Positions 9,077 to 18,524 of a DNA stretch of 64,000 bases are shown here, one piece after another (the first letter of the stretch is position 1; every line of letters starts with the position of its first letter). This DNA comes from Dorea longicatena (GTDB lineage Bacteria > Bacillota > Clostridia > Lachnospirales > Lachnospiraceae): assembly GCF_025150085.1 (NCBI RefSeq), contig NZ_CP102280.1, positions 2,855,964 through 2,919,963 on the forward strand, written 5' to 3'. The notes under the pieces were generated by a model that did not search any database, was not told where the DNA came from, and worked only from the letters and a program-made list of their open reading frames with translations. Position numbers and translations under genes: made by a program.

Positions 9077-10189
9077 CTATAACGTCAATAACATATTCTC
9101 AACTTCTGCTACTGTTTTCTCCGTACTAAACATGTCTCCTCTTTTTTGCGCCTGTTTTCTGTAATGTCTCAACAATTCCGGCGACTTTACCAAACATCTT
9201 ATTCCTTCATATAATGCTTCATCATTATTTTCTGTAACAATTCCATATTCATTATTTTCTCCCAGCATTTCTTTCATTCCAGAAACTTCAACAGTGCATA
9301 CTGGTACTCCCAATATTAACGCTTCTGTCGTTGCTGTAGAAAATCCTTCTGCATAACTGGCACATACAAAAAGATCGCATCTACTAATATATTTATATGG
9401 ATTTATTTGATATCCAAGGAATGTAACATTTTTTCCCAACCCATTAGCTTTTATATAATTTTGTAGGGTTTCTTTTTCAGGACCTTCTCCGAGTATATAT
9501 GTATGTACCGAATAGTTTTCTGCTATCAGTTGCTTTGTTATACGAAGGATTCTATCAAAGCCTTTACTTTTTAATAACTTTCCAACGCCTACAATATTCA
9601 CAGTATTTTCTTGATCTATATCAATAGTAATACTCTCTTCTGAAAGCCCACGTATTTTTTTACTTTCATTTGTATTATACAAGACTTGATATGACGCATC
9701 TATATTCAATATTTTTCGAAAATCCATTTCCACTGTTTTTGAAACGCTAACAATTTTGTGAAAACGCTTATAACATTTCACTGCTTCCTTCTGATTTCTA
9801 AATGATGCTATTGCCCGTTTCGTTGTATGCTGTTCAATGTGAATCCACGAAACCAACTTTACTGATTCATCTGTACATCCACTGATAATTCTTGCACATG
9901 GTCCTTCAAGATATGAAACTTCTATATCGTAATGAGCCTTGATAATTAACTTGTGTAATTGTTGCGGAGACAGTAATTTCATAATGTGAGAATTTCCGGG
10001 TATCATTTTCTTACACCATGTTTTGTAATGTATTTTATCTCCTAAAAATTGTCGATTCTCACCATGATCAAATAAAGTCATTACGGTTATATCGAATTTT
10101 GTATGATCCATATTATTAACAAGATTCACTAATACTTTTTCTGCTCCACCCTGACCAAGATCATGTATAAGGAACAATATTTTTTTCAT
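9077..10189 (-). CDS. GT4 family glycosyltransferase
   Basis: I place the start at the ATG at 10189 (KKILFLIHDLGQGGAEKVLV), which has GGAG 6-7 nt before it; an in-frame ATG at 10207 lacks as good a site. The chain is about 370 residues with the GT-B layout. The N-terminal glycine-rich GQGGAEKVL loop binds the acceptor side. The C-terminal EGFSTATTEALILG motif is the E-x7-E nucleotide-sugar site of retaining GT4 enzymes. It resembles EpsF/CapM proteins of capsule operons. It sits between a GT2 gene downstream and a 92-nt spacer upstream. Confidence 0.87.
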   Translation of the reverse strand: MKKILFLIHDLGQGGAEKVLVNLVNNMDHTKFDITVMTLFDHGENRQFLGDKIHYKTWCKKMIPGNSHIMKLLSPQQLHKLIIKAHYDIEVSYLEGPCARIISGCTDESVKLVSWIHIEQHTTKRAIASFRNQKEAVKCYKRFHKIVSVSKTVEMDFRKILNIDASYQVLYNTNESKKIRGLSEESITIDIDQENTVNIVGVGKLLKSKGFDRILRITKQLIAENYSVHTYILGEGPEKETLQNYIKANGLGKNVTFLGYQINPYKYISRCDLFVCASYAEGFSTATTEALILGVPVCTVEVSGMKEMLGENNEYGIVTENNDEALYEGIRCLVKSPELLRHYRKQAQKRGDMFSTEKTVAEVENMLLTL

Positions 10190-10281
10190 ATTTTCTCCAT
10201 TCTTCAATAATACCTTCTCAATGAATACTGCGCTCTTAATTTTTATTATATACTATCGTAACAACGCATGTATATCACGTG

Positions 10282-11169
10282 CTAATTATTAATTGCTTTT
10301 TTTCTAATAATAGACGTTAATATACACCCCAATGGTGTACATAAAACGGTAAGTAATTTTCTTGGTGATTCAACAATATACTTTTTATTTCCTGCAATCA
10401 AACTACTAGAGCAATAATGTATGCAGTCCCGAATCAATCTCTTCTTACTGGTCGGATAAGTCATTGCCACCTTTCTCAAAAAAGCAAAACCTTTAGGATT
10501 TTTCAAATATTGCCGGAACATCGTATTGCTCGAGCCATCCGTTTGATATTCAACATCACATAACACATCATTCATCACAAAAAGCTTATATTTTTGATCA
10601 ATTAATGTGTATTTATACACCAATCCAACATACTTTTCGCCTTCAAATACTGGATACTGTGGAACACTGTTGATAACATCTGTACGATAAACTAATTTTT
10701 TATCTCCCTCTCCACCAGATGCATAATAACCTCCAAGTGTGGTCTCTTTTAATCCATCCGGAAAGCCTTTTCCTATGATTCTTCCGGTATTCATGTCTGC
10801 ATCCAGTCCTATCAAACCGGCATAATTTTTATTTCTTACTTTCAACCAAGCAGTTTTTATTTTTTTCACAGCTCCTTTTGCCATTCTATCATCAGAATCG
10901 ATACATACATTTAATTCTGTATGTATATTCTCATACGCAACATTATGAGCTGTATGCATTCCACCATTTTTTTTATAAATATATTGTATTTCAAATCCAT
11001 TTTCTTTTTTCTGCCACTCTTTTACCAGACTTGCAGTTTCATCAGTAGAACCATCATCTACAATCAGCCAAATAAATTCTTTACATTCTTGATCACACAA
11101 GCTTTCATAAGTTCTCGGCAATGTACTTGCTCTATTATAAGCCGGTGTAAAAACTGTTAAAAATACCAT
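10282..11169 (-). CDS. GT2 family glycosyltransferase
   Basis: The 295-residue protein begins FLTVFTPAYNRASTLPRTYESL, then VDDGSTDETASLV, NGGMHTAHNVAYE and NVCIDSDDRMAKGAV. This ordering is typical of the GT2 subgroup found in many Clostridia capsule loci. The DSDD motif is intact. Its start overlaps the end of the upstream GT4 gene by 13 nt, which suggests translational coupling. The substrate is unknown. Confidence 0.86.
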   Translation of the reverse strand: MVFLTVFTPAYNRASTLPRTYESLCDQECKEFIWLIVDDGSTDETASLVKEWQKKENGFEIQYIYKKNGGMHTAHNVAYENIHTELNVCIDSDDRMAKGAVKKIKTAWLKVRNKNYAGLIGLDADMNTGRIIGKGFPDGLKETTLGGYYASGGEGDKKLVYRTDVINSVPQYPVFEGEKYVGLVYKYTLIDQKYKLFVMNDVLCDVEYQTDGSSNTMFRQYLKNPKGFAFLRKVAMTYPTSKKRLIRDCIHYCSSSLIAGNKKYIVESPRKLLTVLCTPLGCILTSIIRKKAINN

Positions 11170-12263
11170 TTCTCTTCCCCTGTTTTTTTAATGTAAAAAC
11201 ATTCTAATTGTTTTGCAGCTACACTAATATCATATCCTGCATTTGCGATTTCTCTAATATGATTCTCATGCGTTTTTTCTGATTTCTGCAGTATATAATT
11301 TGCCCAATTTTCTACACTATCACTCAATCTCTTTCGTATTACCAGTCCTTTCGTAACTATACATTCTTTTGAAACTTTATCAGATATAATACACTGCATT
11401 CCTGATGCTTGCGCCTCAATCATGGTTACCGGTAATCCCTCATACAATGATGGAAATACAAAAACATCCATTGCCTGCATTAATCTATTAACATCGGAAC
11501 GAATCCCTGTAAAAACAACATTGTCTGCAATTTCCATACTTTCTGCCTTTTCTTTAGCGGTAATAAGTCCATCACCTCCACCGACCAGAAGTAACTTTGA
11601 ATCTGGTGATTTTTTTAGAATTTCTTTAAATATCTCCAATAAAAATATATGATTTTTAGCCGGTGTAAAATTTCCAACATGACCGATAACTATTTTTCCC
11701 AATAATCCCAACTCTTCACGAACGCTTTTATTCACCGTTGTAGTATAAAGATACTTCTCTGTATCTATCGCATTTCTTATGATTTGATATTTCTTTCCAG
11801 AAAACATCCAATCTCCCGCCTGTTTTCCACATGCAAAAAGATCTGTCGCAAATCGAGGAATCTTTTTCATATAATATAATTTTATTGGATATTTTATATT
11901 CTTTACAGCACTACTAGAATGGCTATGCGCAATTCGAACCGGAACTCCGCAATCTTTCGCACATTGCAACGCTACAGAACTCAGGCAGTCCTGATGTACA
12001 TGTACAATCTTATATTCCGGATGAGTTCTAAAAAAGCGTCTCAATTCTGCTTTGTATCTTCTACTCCACGGCACAAGCCTTGATACGTGATAGATTCTTC
12101 CGCCTAAAGACTTTATTTCCTCGTCATAATCCGCTTCAAATTCTCTATGCACTAGGAAATCGAACTGTACTTTACTTCGATCTATATGACGATAATAATT
12201 CATAAGCATCGTCTCAAGACCTCCGCGCCCCATATATGTAACAACATGTAATACTCGAATCAT
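11157..12263 (-). CDS. GT4 family glycosyltransferase (EpsF-like)
   Basis: The start is taken as ATG 12263 (MIRVLHVVTYMGRGGLETML), which follows GAGGGAGAATA; an upstream in-frame start at 12296 has no comparable site. The protein has about 368 residues in a GT-B arrangement: MGRGGLETMLMNYYR at the N-terminus, a mid-chain IRNAIDTEKY loop and the C-terminal SLYEGLPVTMIEAQASG E-x7-E site. This pattern is that of EpsF/CapM-type galactosyl or glucosyl transferases. It lies 10 nt downstream of the EpsG-like polymerase gene. Confidence 0.87.
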   Translation of the reverse strand: MIRVLHVVTYMGRGGLETMLMNYYRHIDRSKVQFDFLVHREFEADYDEEIKSLGGRIYHVSRLVPWSRRYKAELRRFFRTHPEYKIVHVHQDCLSSVALQCAKDCGVPVRIAHSHSSSAVKNIKYPIKLYYMKKIPRFATDLFACGKQAGDWMFSGKKYQIIRNAIDTEKYLYTTTVNKSVREELGLLGKIVIGHVGNFTPAKNHIFLLEIFKEILKKSPDSKLLLVGGGDGLITAKEKAESMEIADNVVFTGIRSDVNRLMQAMDVFVFPSLYEGLPVTMIEAQASGMQCIISDKVSKECIVTKGLVIRKRLSDSVENWANYILQKSEKTHENHIREIANAGYDISVAAKQLECFYIKKTGEEKWYF

Positions 12264-12273
12264 TATTCTCCCT

Positions 12274-13368
12274 CTATCCCAAAAGATTATTAACACTATA
12301 CAAATAGAATCCCAGATACCCCACTACCATTACAACATAAATCAATCTTGCTGATCGTTTGGTAAACATATGATCAATCTCCCATGGCAATAAGATATAA
12401 CTATATAACGAGAAATAAATTGGAAGACGACCAATAAATATTCCACTTGTGAACATAGATACTATATAGAATCCAACAGATACGATTGACATATTCGTAC
12501 ACAGATTAATAACTTTATCATCTTCATTCCGTATAAATCTTAATCCTATTAAAGACAGTACCGATGGCACTGCATACACTAATACACGCAATGCATTCGT
12601 TCCATTATCATTCCAACTCTGCCAGTCAGACACAACATTTTTATATTGCGTCTCGGCTAACATAGAATCCAACACATTTGTAAACTGCCCAATACCAGCC
12701 ACAATTGCAATAACTGCAACCATAAAAAGTAATGTCTTTTTATTCCATGCCTTTCCCTGTGCAATGAAGATAAATGGAATAACCAGTAAAGCGCTCTGAT
12801 GCATCAATGAGGCAATCAGAATTAAAATAATTGCTTTTGCGTACTTCTTATCCAGTATAAATTTAATTCCTATGAACGTAATCGTAACCGCCAGAAACTG
12901 TCGGATACCATTGAACATCCATGAAATGTAATCCGTCGAAGCAATAAATAAGAAAAAGCTTACCAGATATCTGCTGGAATATTTACGATATACATATATC
13001 AGCACCCCCGCCTGAATCGCAGCTAATACTATAAAATATATATTAACGTGATTTCCTACAATACATTTGATGACCGCTGACACAAAATAGAAGCCTTTAT
13101 CCTTCTTTACTGTTGCCATATAAGACGCCATACCACCTAAACTTACCGGCATTTCGGAAAAGCTTTTTTTGTATGCCCACGTATCGCCTATATTTTCTCT
13201 ATATCCACACCATATAATCAACGGCAATACTGTCACAACCGCCCACACCGGTCTCCACCGATATTCTTTTTTCCCACACACCGTCTCCTCTTGTTTCACC
13301 GATGTCAATACAGACAGCATCGCCATCACGGCAACCCATCCGATTATCAATATATAATTCTTGTCCAT
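12274..13368 (-). CDS. EpsG family (Wzy-like) polysaccharide polymerase
   Basis: The start is ATG 13368 with TTGGAGAAG upstream, in preference to an in-frame codon at 13380. The roughly 364-residue protein has about ten membrane segments. It has the EpsG signature region YRENIGDTWAYKKSF near residue 60 and MFNGIRQFLAVTITF in the middle. EpsG proteins polymerise lipid-linked repeat units on the outer face, like Wzy. It is the first gene of the AT-rich exopolysaccharide operon and has a good promoter of its own. Together with the terminal flippase it marks a Wzx/Wzy-dependent route. Confidence 0.83.
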   Translation of the reverse strand: MDKNYILIIGWVAVMAMLSVLTSVKQEETVCGKKEYRWRPVWAVVTVLPLIIWCGYRENIGDTWAYKKSFSEMPVSLGGMASYMATVKKDKGFYFVSAVIKCIVGNHVNIYFIVLAAIQAGVLIYVYRKYSSRYLVSFFLFIASTDYISWMFNGIRQFLAVTITFIGIKFILDKKYAKAIILILIASLMHQSALLVIPFIFIAQGKAWNKKTLLFMVAVIAIVAGIGQFTNVLDSMLAETQYKNVVSDWQSWNDNGTNALRVLVYAVPSVLSLIGLRFIRNEDDKVINLCTNMSIVSVGFYIVSMFTSGIFIGRLPIYFSLYSYILLPWEIDHMFTKRSARLIYVVMVVGYLGFYLYSVNNLLG

Positions 13369-13438
13369 ATTCTTCTCCAAATAATTGATTGATATTGCAG
13401 GGATTCTCTTACCTGCTTCATGCGTTCTTCAACACTTA

Positions 13439-13467
13439 ATTTTACCATATATTCCTTAATATTCCAA
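13439..13467 (-). promoter_or_regulatory. Sigma-A-type promoter of the exopolysaccharide operon
   Basis: On the minus strand TTGGAA (13467-13462) and TAAAAT (13444-13439) are 17 nt apart, with a TG just before the -10. Transcription would start about 60 nt before the EpsG start. A short in-frame reading (about 30 codons) in the leader has an AAGGA site but no clear family. Confidence 0.6.
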
Positions 13468-13697
13468 TACAGCACGATAAGCATAACTCACCATTTGTAC
13501 CGATATCTCGTAATTTATAACGTTTTTTCTTATTTACCTCTCATATTCCATTTCTACCCCTACAAGTTTTATATCACCTTCTTTTCCATTCATAACACTT
13601 CGCGTTTTTTCATGTATCTGCCCTTTCTATTCTTTCCGTCATTTTAACCATATTATCCCAACTTTTCCTATTGCATTTGTGCATTTTATATGATATG

Positions 13698-13726
13698 TTG
13701 ACTTTAACACATTTGGTGTTTACATG
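13698..13726 (+). promoter_or_regulatory. Possible promoter of the M64 peptidase gene
   Basis: TTGACT at 13698-13703 is followed by TTTACATG around 13719-13726. The -10 match is only fair, with a TG nearby that could support an extended -10. The start codon is about 65 nt downstream. The rest of 13468-13697 shows no gene; it is AT-rich and separates two divergent units. Confidence 0.35.
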
Positions 13727-13790
13727 ATGTAAGGGAGATAATTATCGTGTAACGCCCAACACACATTGGCATTACTGAAAGGAGGCCTAT

Positions 13791-16685
13791 ATGTTTAGAA
13801 AAAGTTATTGGAAAAAGAGATTTGCTCCTGTCCTGGCAGGCGCACTGGTGATTTCTTCATTACTGGTACCGCCTGGCCACGCATTCGCAGCCGATCCGGT
13901 TACTTCCGAAGAACAGACTGTAAGTCCTGAGACACCGGAAGTTAAGGACGTAACGGATTCCACAGATGCAGCGACCACCGATGCGAACCTGACCACTCCC
14001 GATTCCGTTTCGGATTCTGTATCAGATTCTGTAGCCGGTACTTCTGCAACAGATGCTTCATCCGCTAAGGAAGCTGCTAAGCAGGACGTGAAGGAGACAA
14101 AGGAAGCAAAGGCAGCTGACGATGCAGTTACCGATCCGATTCCGGACAAGACTCCTCACCTCGTATACGGTGACAAGAGTCTGGCTGACGAAGATGCTTT
14201 CGTCCTGCTGATCTTCGGCGACGGCTTCACTGCTTCCGAGCAGGATTCGTTCTATACCAATGCTCAGAATACCGCGGATTATCTGATGGATACTTCTCCT
14301 TGGAATGAGTTCAAAGATACGATCAAGATCTACGCTCTCGGAGTTGTATCGAATGAATCGGGCGCAAAAGCAGACACAGCGATCAACCAGGAGCAGGCGA
14401 ACGCAGACACACGCGACACCTACTTCGGATCTTCATTCTGGTCAGGCGGTATGCAGCGTCTTCTTACGATCAGTTCAGATGGATCTAAGAAAGCAAAGCA
14501 GTTATCAGATCAGTACCTTCCTGCAGCAGACTTTAATGTTGTGATCGTCAATGCTACTACATACGGCGGAAGCGGCGGAGATGTATGTGTTGCTTCTCTT
14601 AATAATGAATCACTCGAGATGATGCTTCACGAGCTTGGACACACCACTGCCAAACTTTCGGATGAATATTTCGCAGGTGCAAGCTATGCGGCCGAGATGC
14701 CGAATATGACAGCTGAGTCTGATCCGGCAAAGGTCCGCTGGTCACGCTTCATCGGTAAGAATGGTGTCGGTGTCTACGAATATGACAATGGCGGTAACGG
14801 ATGGTACCGTCCACACCAGAATTGTAAGATGCGTTTCCTTGGCAAGCAATATGCTTTCTGTGAAGTGTGTAAAGAACAGATCCGCAAGACCTTCTGCCAG
14901 GATTCAAACGTAACGAAGTTATTCTTCCAGCCTTATGCAGACATGTTCTATGAGTCTGACACAGGCAAAGATATGCGTGAATACTTTATCCTCCGCAGAG
15001 GCAAGAATGAGATCACAGGCGACAAGCTCGGTGATGCTTTAACGCTTACTTACAAGGATGCGGATGGCAACGTAGTATCCGGTATTCCTGACAAAGCCGG
15101 AACTTATACCATCGAAGCTACATTTTCCGGAGACAGCACCTATGAGAAATGCAGTCAGACAGCTTCCTACACGATCGAATTACCGGACCTCATCACTCTC
15201 GATGTTCCGTCCAAGGTATACGACGGCAAACCTGCTGACCTTAATTATACCGTTAATTATGATAAAGACTATACGGTAAAAGCACATTATAAAGGAACTG
15301 TTCCTTACGCCGCTGAGATCACTTATGACTATGACAGCGACGAAGCACCGGTAACTCCTGGCCGTTACAGCGTAACCCTTACCGCTTATGACAAAGCCAC
15401 AGGAACTGCGATCAGCAGCAAGACCAAAGACTATGAGATCACCTTCAAGTCTACGACCCTTCAGAATAACGATACAGCCGATTATCCGGGTGCTATGCCT
15501 TATTATAACAATAAGACGATCGTATTCTCAGGAGAAGGTTACACAGCCGGCGATCAGTCTCGGTTTGAAGATGTTGCAAAAGACTTTGTGAAGTATTTCC
15601 GTTCTACAGAACCTTTCAAAGAAGCTGACACGTACTTTAACTATCACACGGTAGAGACCGTATCCAATGAATCCGGCATCGGTCAGAAAGCCAAAGATAC
15701 TTACTACAAACTGACTTATGACAAGAATGGTAAGATTGTTCCGACAGACGAAAGTACCGCCGGTGCAATGTACATCGGTAATAATGTCATCACATCTTAC
15801 TACAAAGCTAATATCGTTATTGTAAATGATAAGAATGTCAAGACAGGTACTACATTCAAGAACAAGCGTTTCACCATCTACACGACAGCAGATGAGGCCG
15901 GCATGCAGTTTGCGGCAAATGAACTACGCAATTACTTCACTAACCACGAAGAAGGCTATACTCCTTCTACAGACGCCGAGAAAGATGCGGAAAGAATCGA
16001 ATTCCTGAAAGCGCTTTATTACACCTGGTATGGATCTGATTACGCTCCGGTATTAAGCCGTGCGTATGACGAGACATTTACGGAGAACGGATCTCCGATC
16101 GACCTTGCACCATATTTCCATACTTATGTATTGGGCAAAGATGTAGAGGGCGTTGCTTATAAGATGACTTACTATGCAGATGATAACGGTGCTGTCGGAG
16201 AAAAACTTTCCGAAGTTCCTTCCAAGGCAGGTACTTATCATGCGAAAGCGGAGCTTGTCATGGACGATGTGTCCGCGTATGGCGAGCCTTGTAAGAAGGT
16301 TACTTTAGACGGTGAGACATATTCGCTTCCTCTGGCACGCGGATGGACCACTTACACGATCCAGGCCAAAGATGACCCGGAGAACCCGAAGCCGGAGAAT
16401 CCAGATCCAGAGAATCCAGACAAACCGGATCCTGGTACACCGGATGATCCGAAGAATCCTGGAAGCGATAATCCTGGACAGAATCTGAAGCCGAATCAGA
16501 ACCTGAATAATAACAAGAATACAACCAAGAATATAAATATTAACAAATCAACCAACGGCAAAACTTCTAACAAAGCTGCAGCCAGAACCGGTGATCAGTC
16601 ACCGGTATGGATGTACACACTTCTTTCTCTGGCAGCACTTGCTGTGATCGCAGCTGTGATCCGTAAGAGAAGATTCCGTAGATAA
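13791..16685 (+). CDS. Secreted M64 (IgA-protease type) zinc metallopeptidase with second, degenerate M64 domain
   Basis: The 964-residue protein follows an AAAGGAGG site. Residues 1-33 are a signal peptide (cut near AFA-AD) and 34-120 an acidic Thr/Ser/Asp-rich spacer. The first M64 domain spans about 122-400, with LLIFGDGFTASEQ, VVSNESG, RDTYF, zinc motif HELGH at 280-284 and a following SDEYF. Two Ig-like modules cover about 405-550. Residues 560-780 repeat the M64 pattern (IVFSGEGYTAGDQ, VETVSNESG, KDTYY) but the zinc helix reads AANELRNYFTNHEEGY, without the HExxH histidines. A Pro/Asn-rich wall spacer, then ARTGD at 931-935, a membrane segment and a basic tail form a sortase-type anchor. 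Characterised M64 members cleave IgA. Its GC is well above that of the operon on its left. Confidence 0.85.
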   Translation: MFRKSYWKKRFAPVLAGALVISSLLVPPGHAFAADPVTSEEQTVSPETPEVKDVTDSTDAATTDANLTTPDSVSDSVSDSVAGTSATDASSAKEAAKQDVKETKEAKAADDAVTDPIPDKTPHLVYGDKSLADEDAFVLLIFGDGFTASEQDSFYTNAQNTADYLMDTSPWNEFKDTIKIYALGVVSNESGAKADTAINQEQANADTRDTYFGSSFWSGGMQRLLTISSDGSKKAKQLSDQYLPAADFNVVIVNATTYGGSGGDVCVASLNNESLEMMLHELGHTTAKLSDEYFAGASYAAEMPNMTAESDPAKVRWSRFIGKNGVGVYEYDNGGNGWYRPHQNCKMRFLGKQYAFCEVCKEQIRKTFCQDSNVTKLFFQPYADMFYESDTGKDMREYFILRRGKNEITGDKLGDALTLTYKDADGNVVSGIPDKAGTYTIEATFSGDSTYEKCSQTASYTIELPDLITLDVPSKVYDGKPADLNYTVNYDKDYTVKAHYKGTVPYAAEITYDYDSDEAPVTPGRYSVTLTAYDKATGTAISSKTKDYEITFKSTTLQNNDTADYPGAMPYYNNKTIVFSGEGYTAGDQSRFEDVAKDFVKYFRSTEPFKEADTYFNYHTVETVSNESGIGQKAKDTYYKLTYDKNGKIVPTDESTAGAMYIGNNVITSYYKANIVIVNDKNVKTGTTFKNKRFTIYTTADEAGMQFAANELRNYFTNHEEGYTPSTDAEKDAERIEFLKALYYTWYGSDYAPVLSRAYDETFTENGSPIDLAPYFHTYVLGKDVEGVAYKMTYYADDNGAVGEKLSEVPSKAGTYHAKAELVMDDVSAYGEPCKKVTLDGETYSLPLARGWTTYTIQAKDDPENPKPENPDPENPDKPDPGTPDDPKNPGSDNPGQNLKPNQNLNNNKNTTKNININKSTNGKTSNKAAARTGDQSPVWMYTLLSLAALAVIAAVIRKRRFRR

Positions 16686-16719
16686 GGTAGATAAAAAAGC
16701 TTAGATAAAAATCTTTAAT

Positions 16720-16766
16720 AAAAGGAAACTCCTTTCTGGCACCTGCCAAAAAGGAGTTTCCTTTTT
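16720..16766. terminator. Bidirectional intrinsic terminator
   Basis: A 15-bp perfect stem (16721-16735 with 16750-16764) encloses a second small TGGCA/TGCCA stem, with T-runs on both strands. It lies between the convergent M64 and sugar transferase genes and should serve both. Confidence 0.9.
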
Positions 16767-16782
16767 ACCGTCTTTGATTATA

Positions 16783-18495
16783 TTATACTCTCTCGATCCC
16801 CTGTATCGTCTTCTTCACAACCTTATCCTTATCGAATTCCCGCGCCATCTTATCTCTGCCGCATACTCCCATTGCTTCGCGTTCTATACGGCTCATCCGG
16901 GCGATCTTACTCATCTTACGGTACAGATCATTCCAGTCCTCTGCTTCACACAGAAGCCCGCTCTTATCATCGTCTACGGCTTCCTTACAGCCCGGAATAT
17001 TGCTGGTAATCACCGGCCGTCCGGTCGCTGCTGCCTCCAGAAGTACATTTGACATTCCTTCATGATAACTTGGGAGCACGACACAGTCGGCCATGGCATA
17101 ATACGGTCTCGGATCTTCTTGGAAGCCATGGAATACTGCGATCCCTGCATCCACCAGCTTATCAATCTTTTCTTTGTATTCATCTTCGAAGAATCCTACC
17201 AAATCCAGAACGAACGGTACTTCTTTTCGCTGTAGTTCTTTCGCTGCATAGAACAGTTCGTCCATTCCTTTTTCCTTCATGATCCTTCCAAGATATAGGA
17301 AATGCACTTTGTCATTCTCCGGATATTTCTGATAAGTATAATACTTAAGATTTACTCCTGCCCCTTTAAGCAGACACATCTGTTCCCGACGGATGATCTG
17401 CTCCTGCAGGAACACCTTCGCATTTCCCTTATTTTCGAAATACACTGTCTTTGCCTTTTTTAAGGCTATTTTATACATTCTTATAACAATCTCCCGAAGC
17501 CCCTTCTTCTGGAATGCAGTTCCGAGTCCCTGTACGTTGACACAATATGGGATCCGCATCTGTCGGCAGGCATATCCTGCATATACATTAGGCTTGATCG
17601 AATAGGTAACTACCATATCCGGGTGATGTTCTTTTAATAACCGGCGGTAGGTCAGATACAGCTTCATATCCGTCTTCGGGTTGATCCCACGGCGGTCCAC
17701 ATCCGTCTCGATCATCGTACATCCCATCGCTTTAAAATCATCCTCATGTCCTACGAATGGTGTGCTGATGATCACATCATAATCTTCCATAAGTTTCCCG
17801 ATCAATTCTCTTCTGAACTGCCACAGCATATAAGAATGATTGGTGATGACCATAAGTTTCTTCTTTGCTCCGGTTCCGCCTTCTACGACTCCGTCACTTC
17901 GAAGCACGGAGAATACCGTTCCGATAAAGCAACGGATATCCATAAGCGGCCCCATCTTTTTTACATACTCGCCGTCCAGTCTGGCTTTGACAGGGATCTC
18001 AAGTTCATCTCTTCCGTTGATCTGTGCCCATCCGGTAAGTCCCGGTTTTACATCATTAGCCCCGTACTTGTCACGTTCTGCAATCAGGTCATCCTGATTC
18101 CAAAGTGCCGGTCTCGGTCCGATCACGGCCATATCTCCTCTGGCAATATTCCAAAGCTGCGGAAGTTCATCTAATGATGATTTTCGCAGGAAACGCCCTA
18201 CTTTTGTTATGTACTGATCCGGATTCTCCAGAAGGTGTGTCGGCTTATCGTGCGGCGTATCTGTGCGCATGGAGCGGAATTTGTACAGGTTAAAATATTC
18301 CTTATGGATTCCTACTCTTTTCTGCGAAAAAAAGACAGGAGCTGTAATCCCGTCTTCTTTCTTGATCGCCACAATAATTGCCAGATAGACGGGTGATAAT
18401 ACCACCAGACCGATCCCTCCAAGAGCTCTTCCTATTATGTTCTTAACCTTCATATATTTCCTTTGTCTGAAAGACAAATGATCCTCTTTGAACAT
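16783..18495 (-). CDS. Fusion of initiating phosphoglycosyltransferase (WbaP/EpsL type) and GT4 glycosyltransferase
   Basis: Residues 1 to about 205 form a monotopic phosphoglycosyltransferase: a membrane-entering helix at 25-45, KFRSMR at 72-77, the catalytic Asp-Glu pair at 109-110 (SLDELPQLWN) and GPRP at 126-129. Residues 212-570 form a complete GT4 enzyme, with the E479-E487 donor motif in YHEGMSNVLLEAAATG. One chain would therefore attach the first sugar phosphate to undecaprenyl phosphate and add the second sugar. The usual arrangement is two genes. An AGGAGG site lies 10 nt before the ATG. It is 29 nt downstream of the CapD-like gene and shares its higher GC. Confidence 0.85.
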   Translation of the reverse strand: MFKEDHLSFRQRKYMKVKNIIGRALGGIGLVVLSPVYLAIIVAIKKEDGITAPVFFSQKRVGIHKEYFNLYKFRSMRTDTPHDKPTHLLENPDQYITKVGRFLRKSSLDELPQLWNIARGDMAVIGPRPALWNQDDLIAERDKYGANDVKPGLTGWAQINGRDELEIPVKARLDGEYVKKMGPLMDIRCFIGTVFSVLRSDGVVEGGTGAKKKLMVITNHSYMLWQFRRELIGKLMEDYDVIISTPFVGHEDDFKAMGCTMIETDVDRRGINPKTDMKLYLTYRRLLKEHHPDMVVTYSIKPNVYAGYACRQMRIPYCVNVQGLGTAFQKKGLREIVIRMYKIALKKAKTVYFENKGNAKVFLQEQIIRREQMCLLKGAGVNLKYYTYQKYPENDKVHFLYLGRIMKEKGMDELFYAAKELQRKEVPFVLDLVGFFEDEYKEKIDKLVDAGIAVFHGFQEDPRPYYAMADCVVLPSYHEGMSNVLLEAAATGRPVITSNIPGCKEAVDDDKSGLLCEAEDWNDLYRKMSKIARMSRIEREAMGVCGRDKMAREFDKDKVVKKTIQGIERV

Positions 18496-18524
18496 ATCTG
18501 TTATGCCTCCTGTATTCTCTGGTT

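Noticed and set aside
13805-14149. Minus-strand frame of 114 codons inside the M64 gene
   Set aside because: It is Ser/Val/Ala-rich, mirrors the Thr/Asp-rich spacer of the sense protein and has no own signals.
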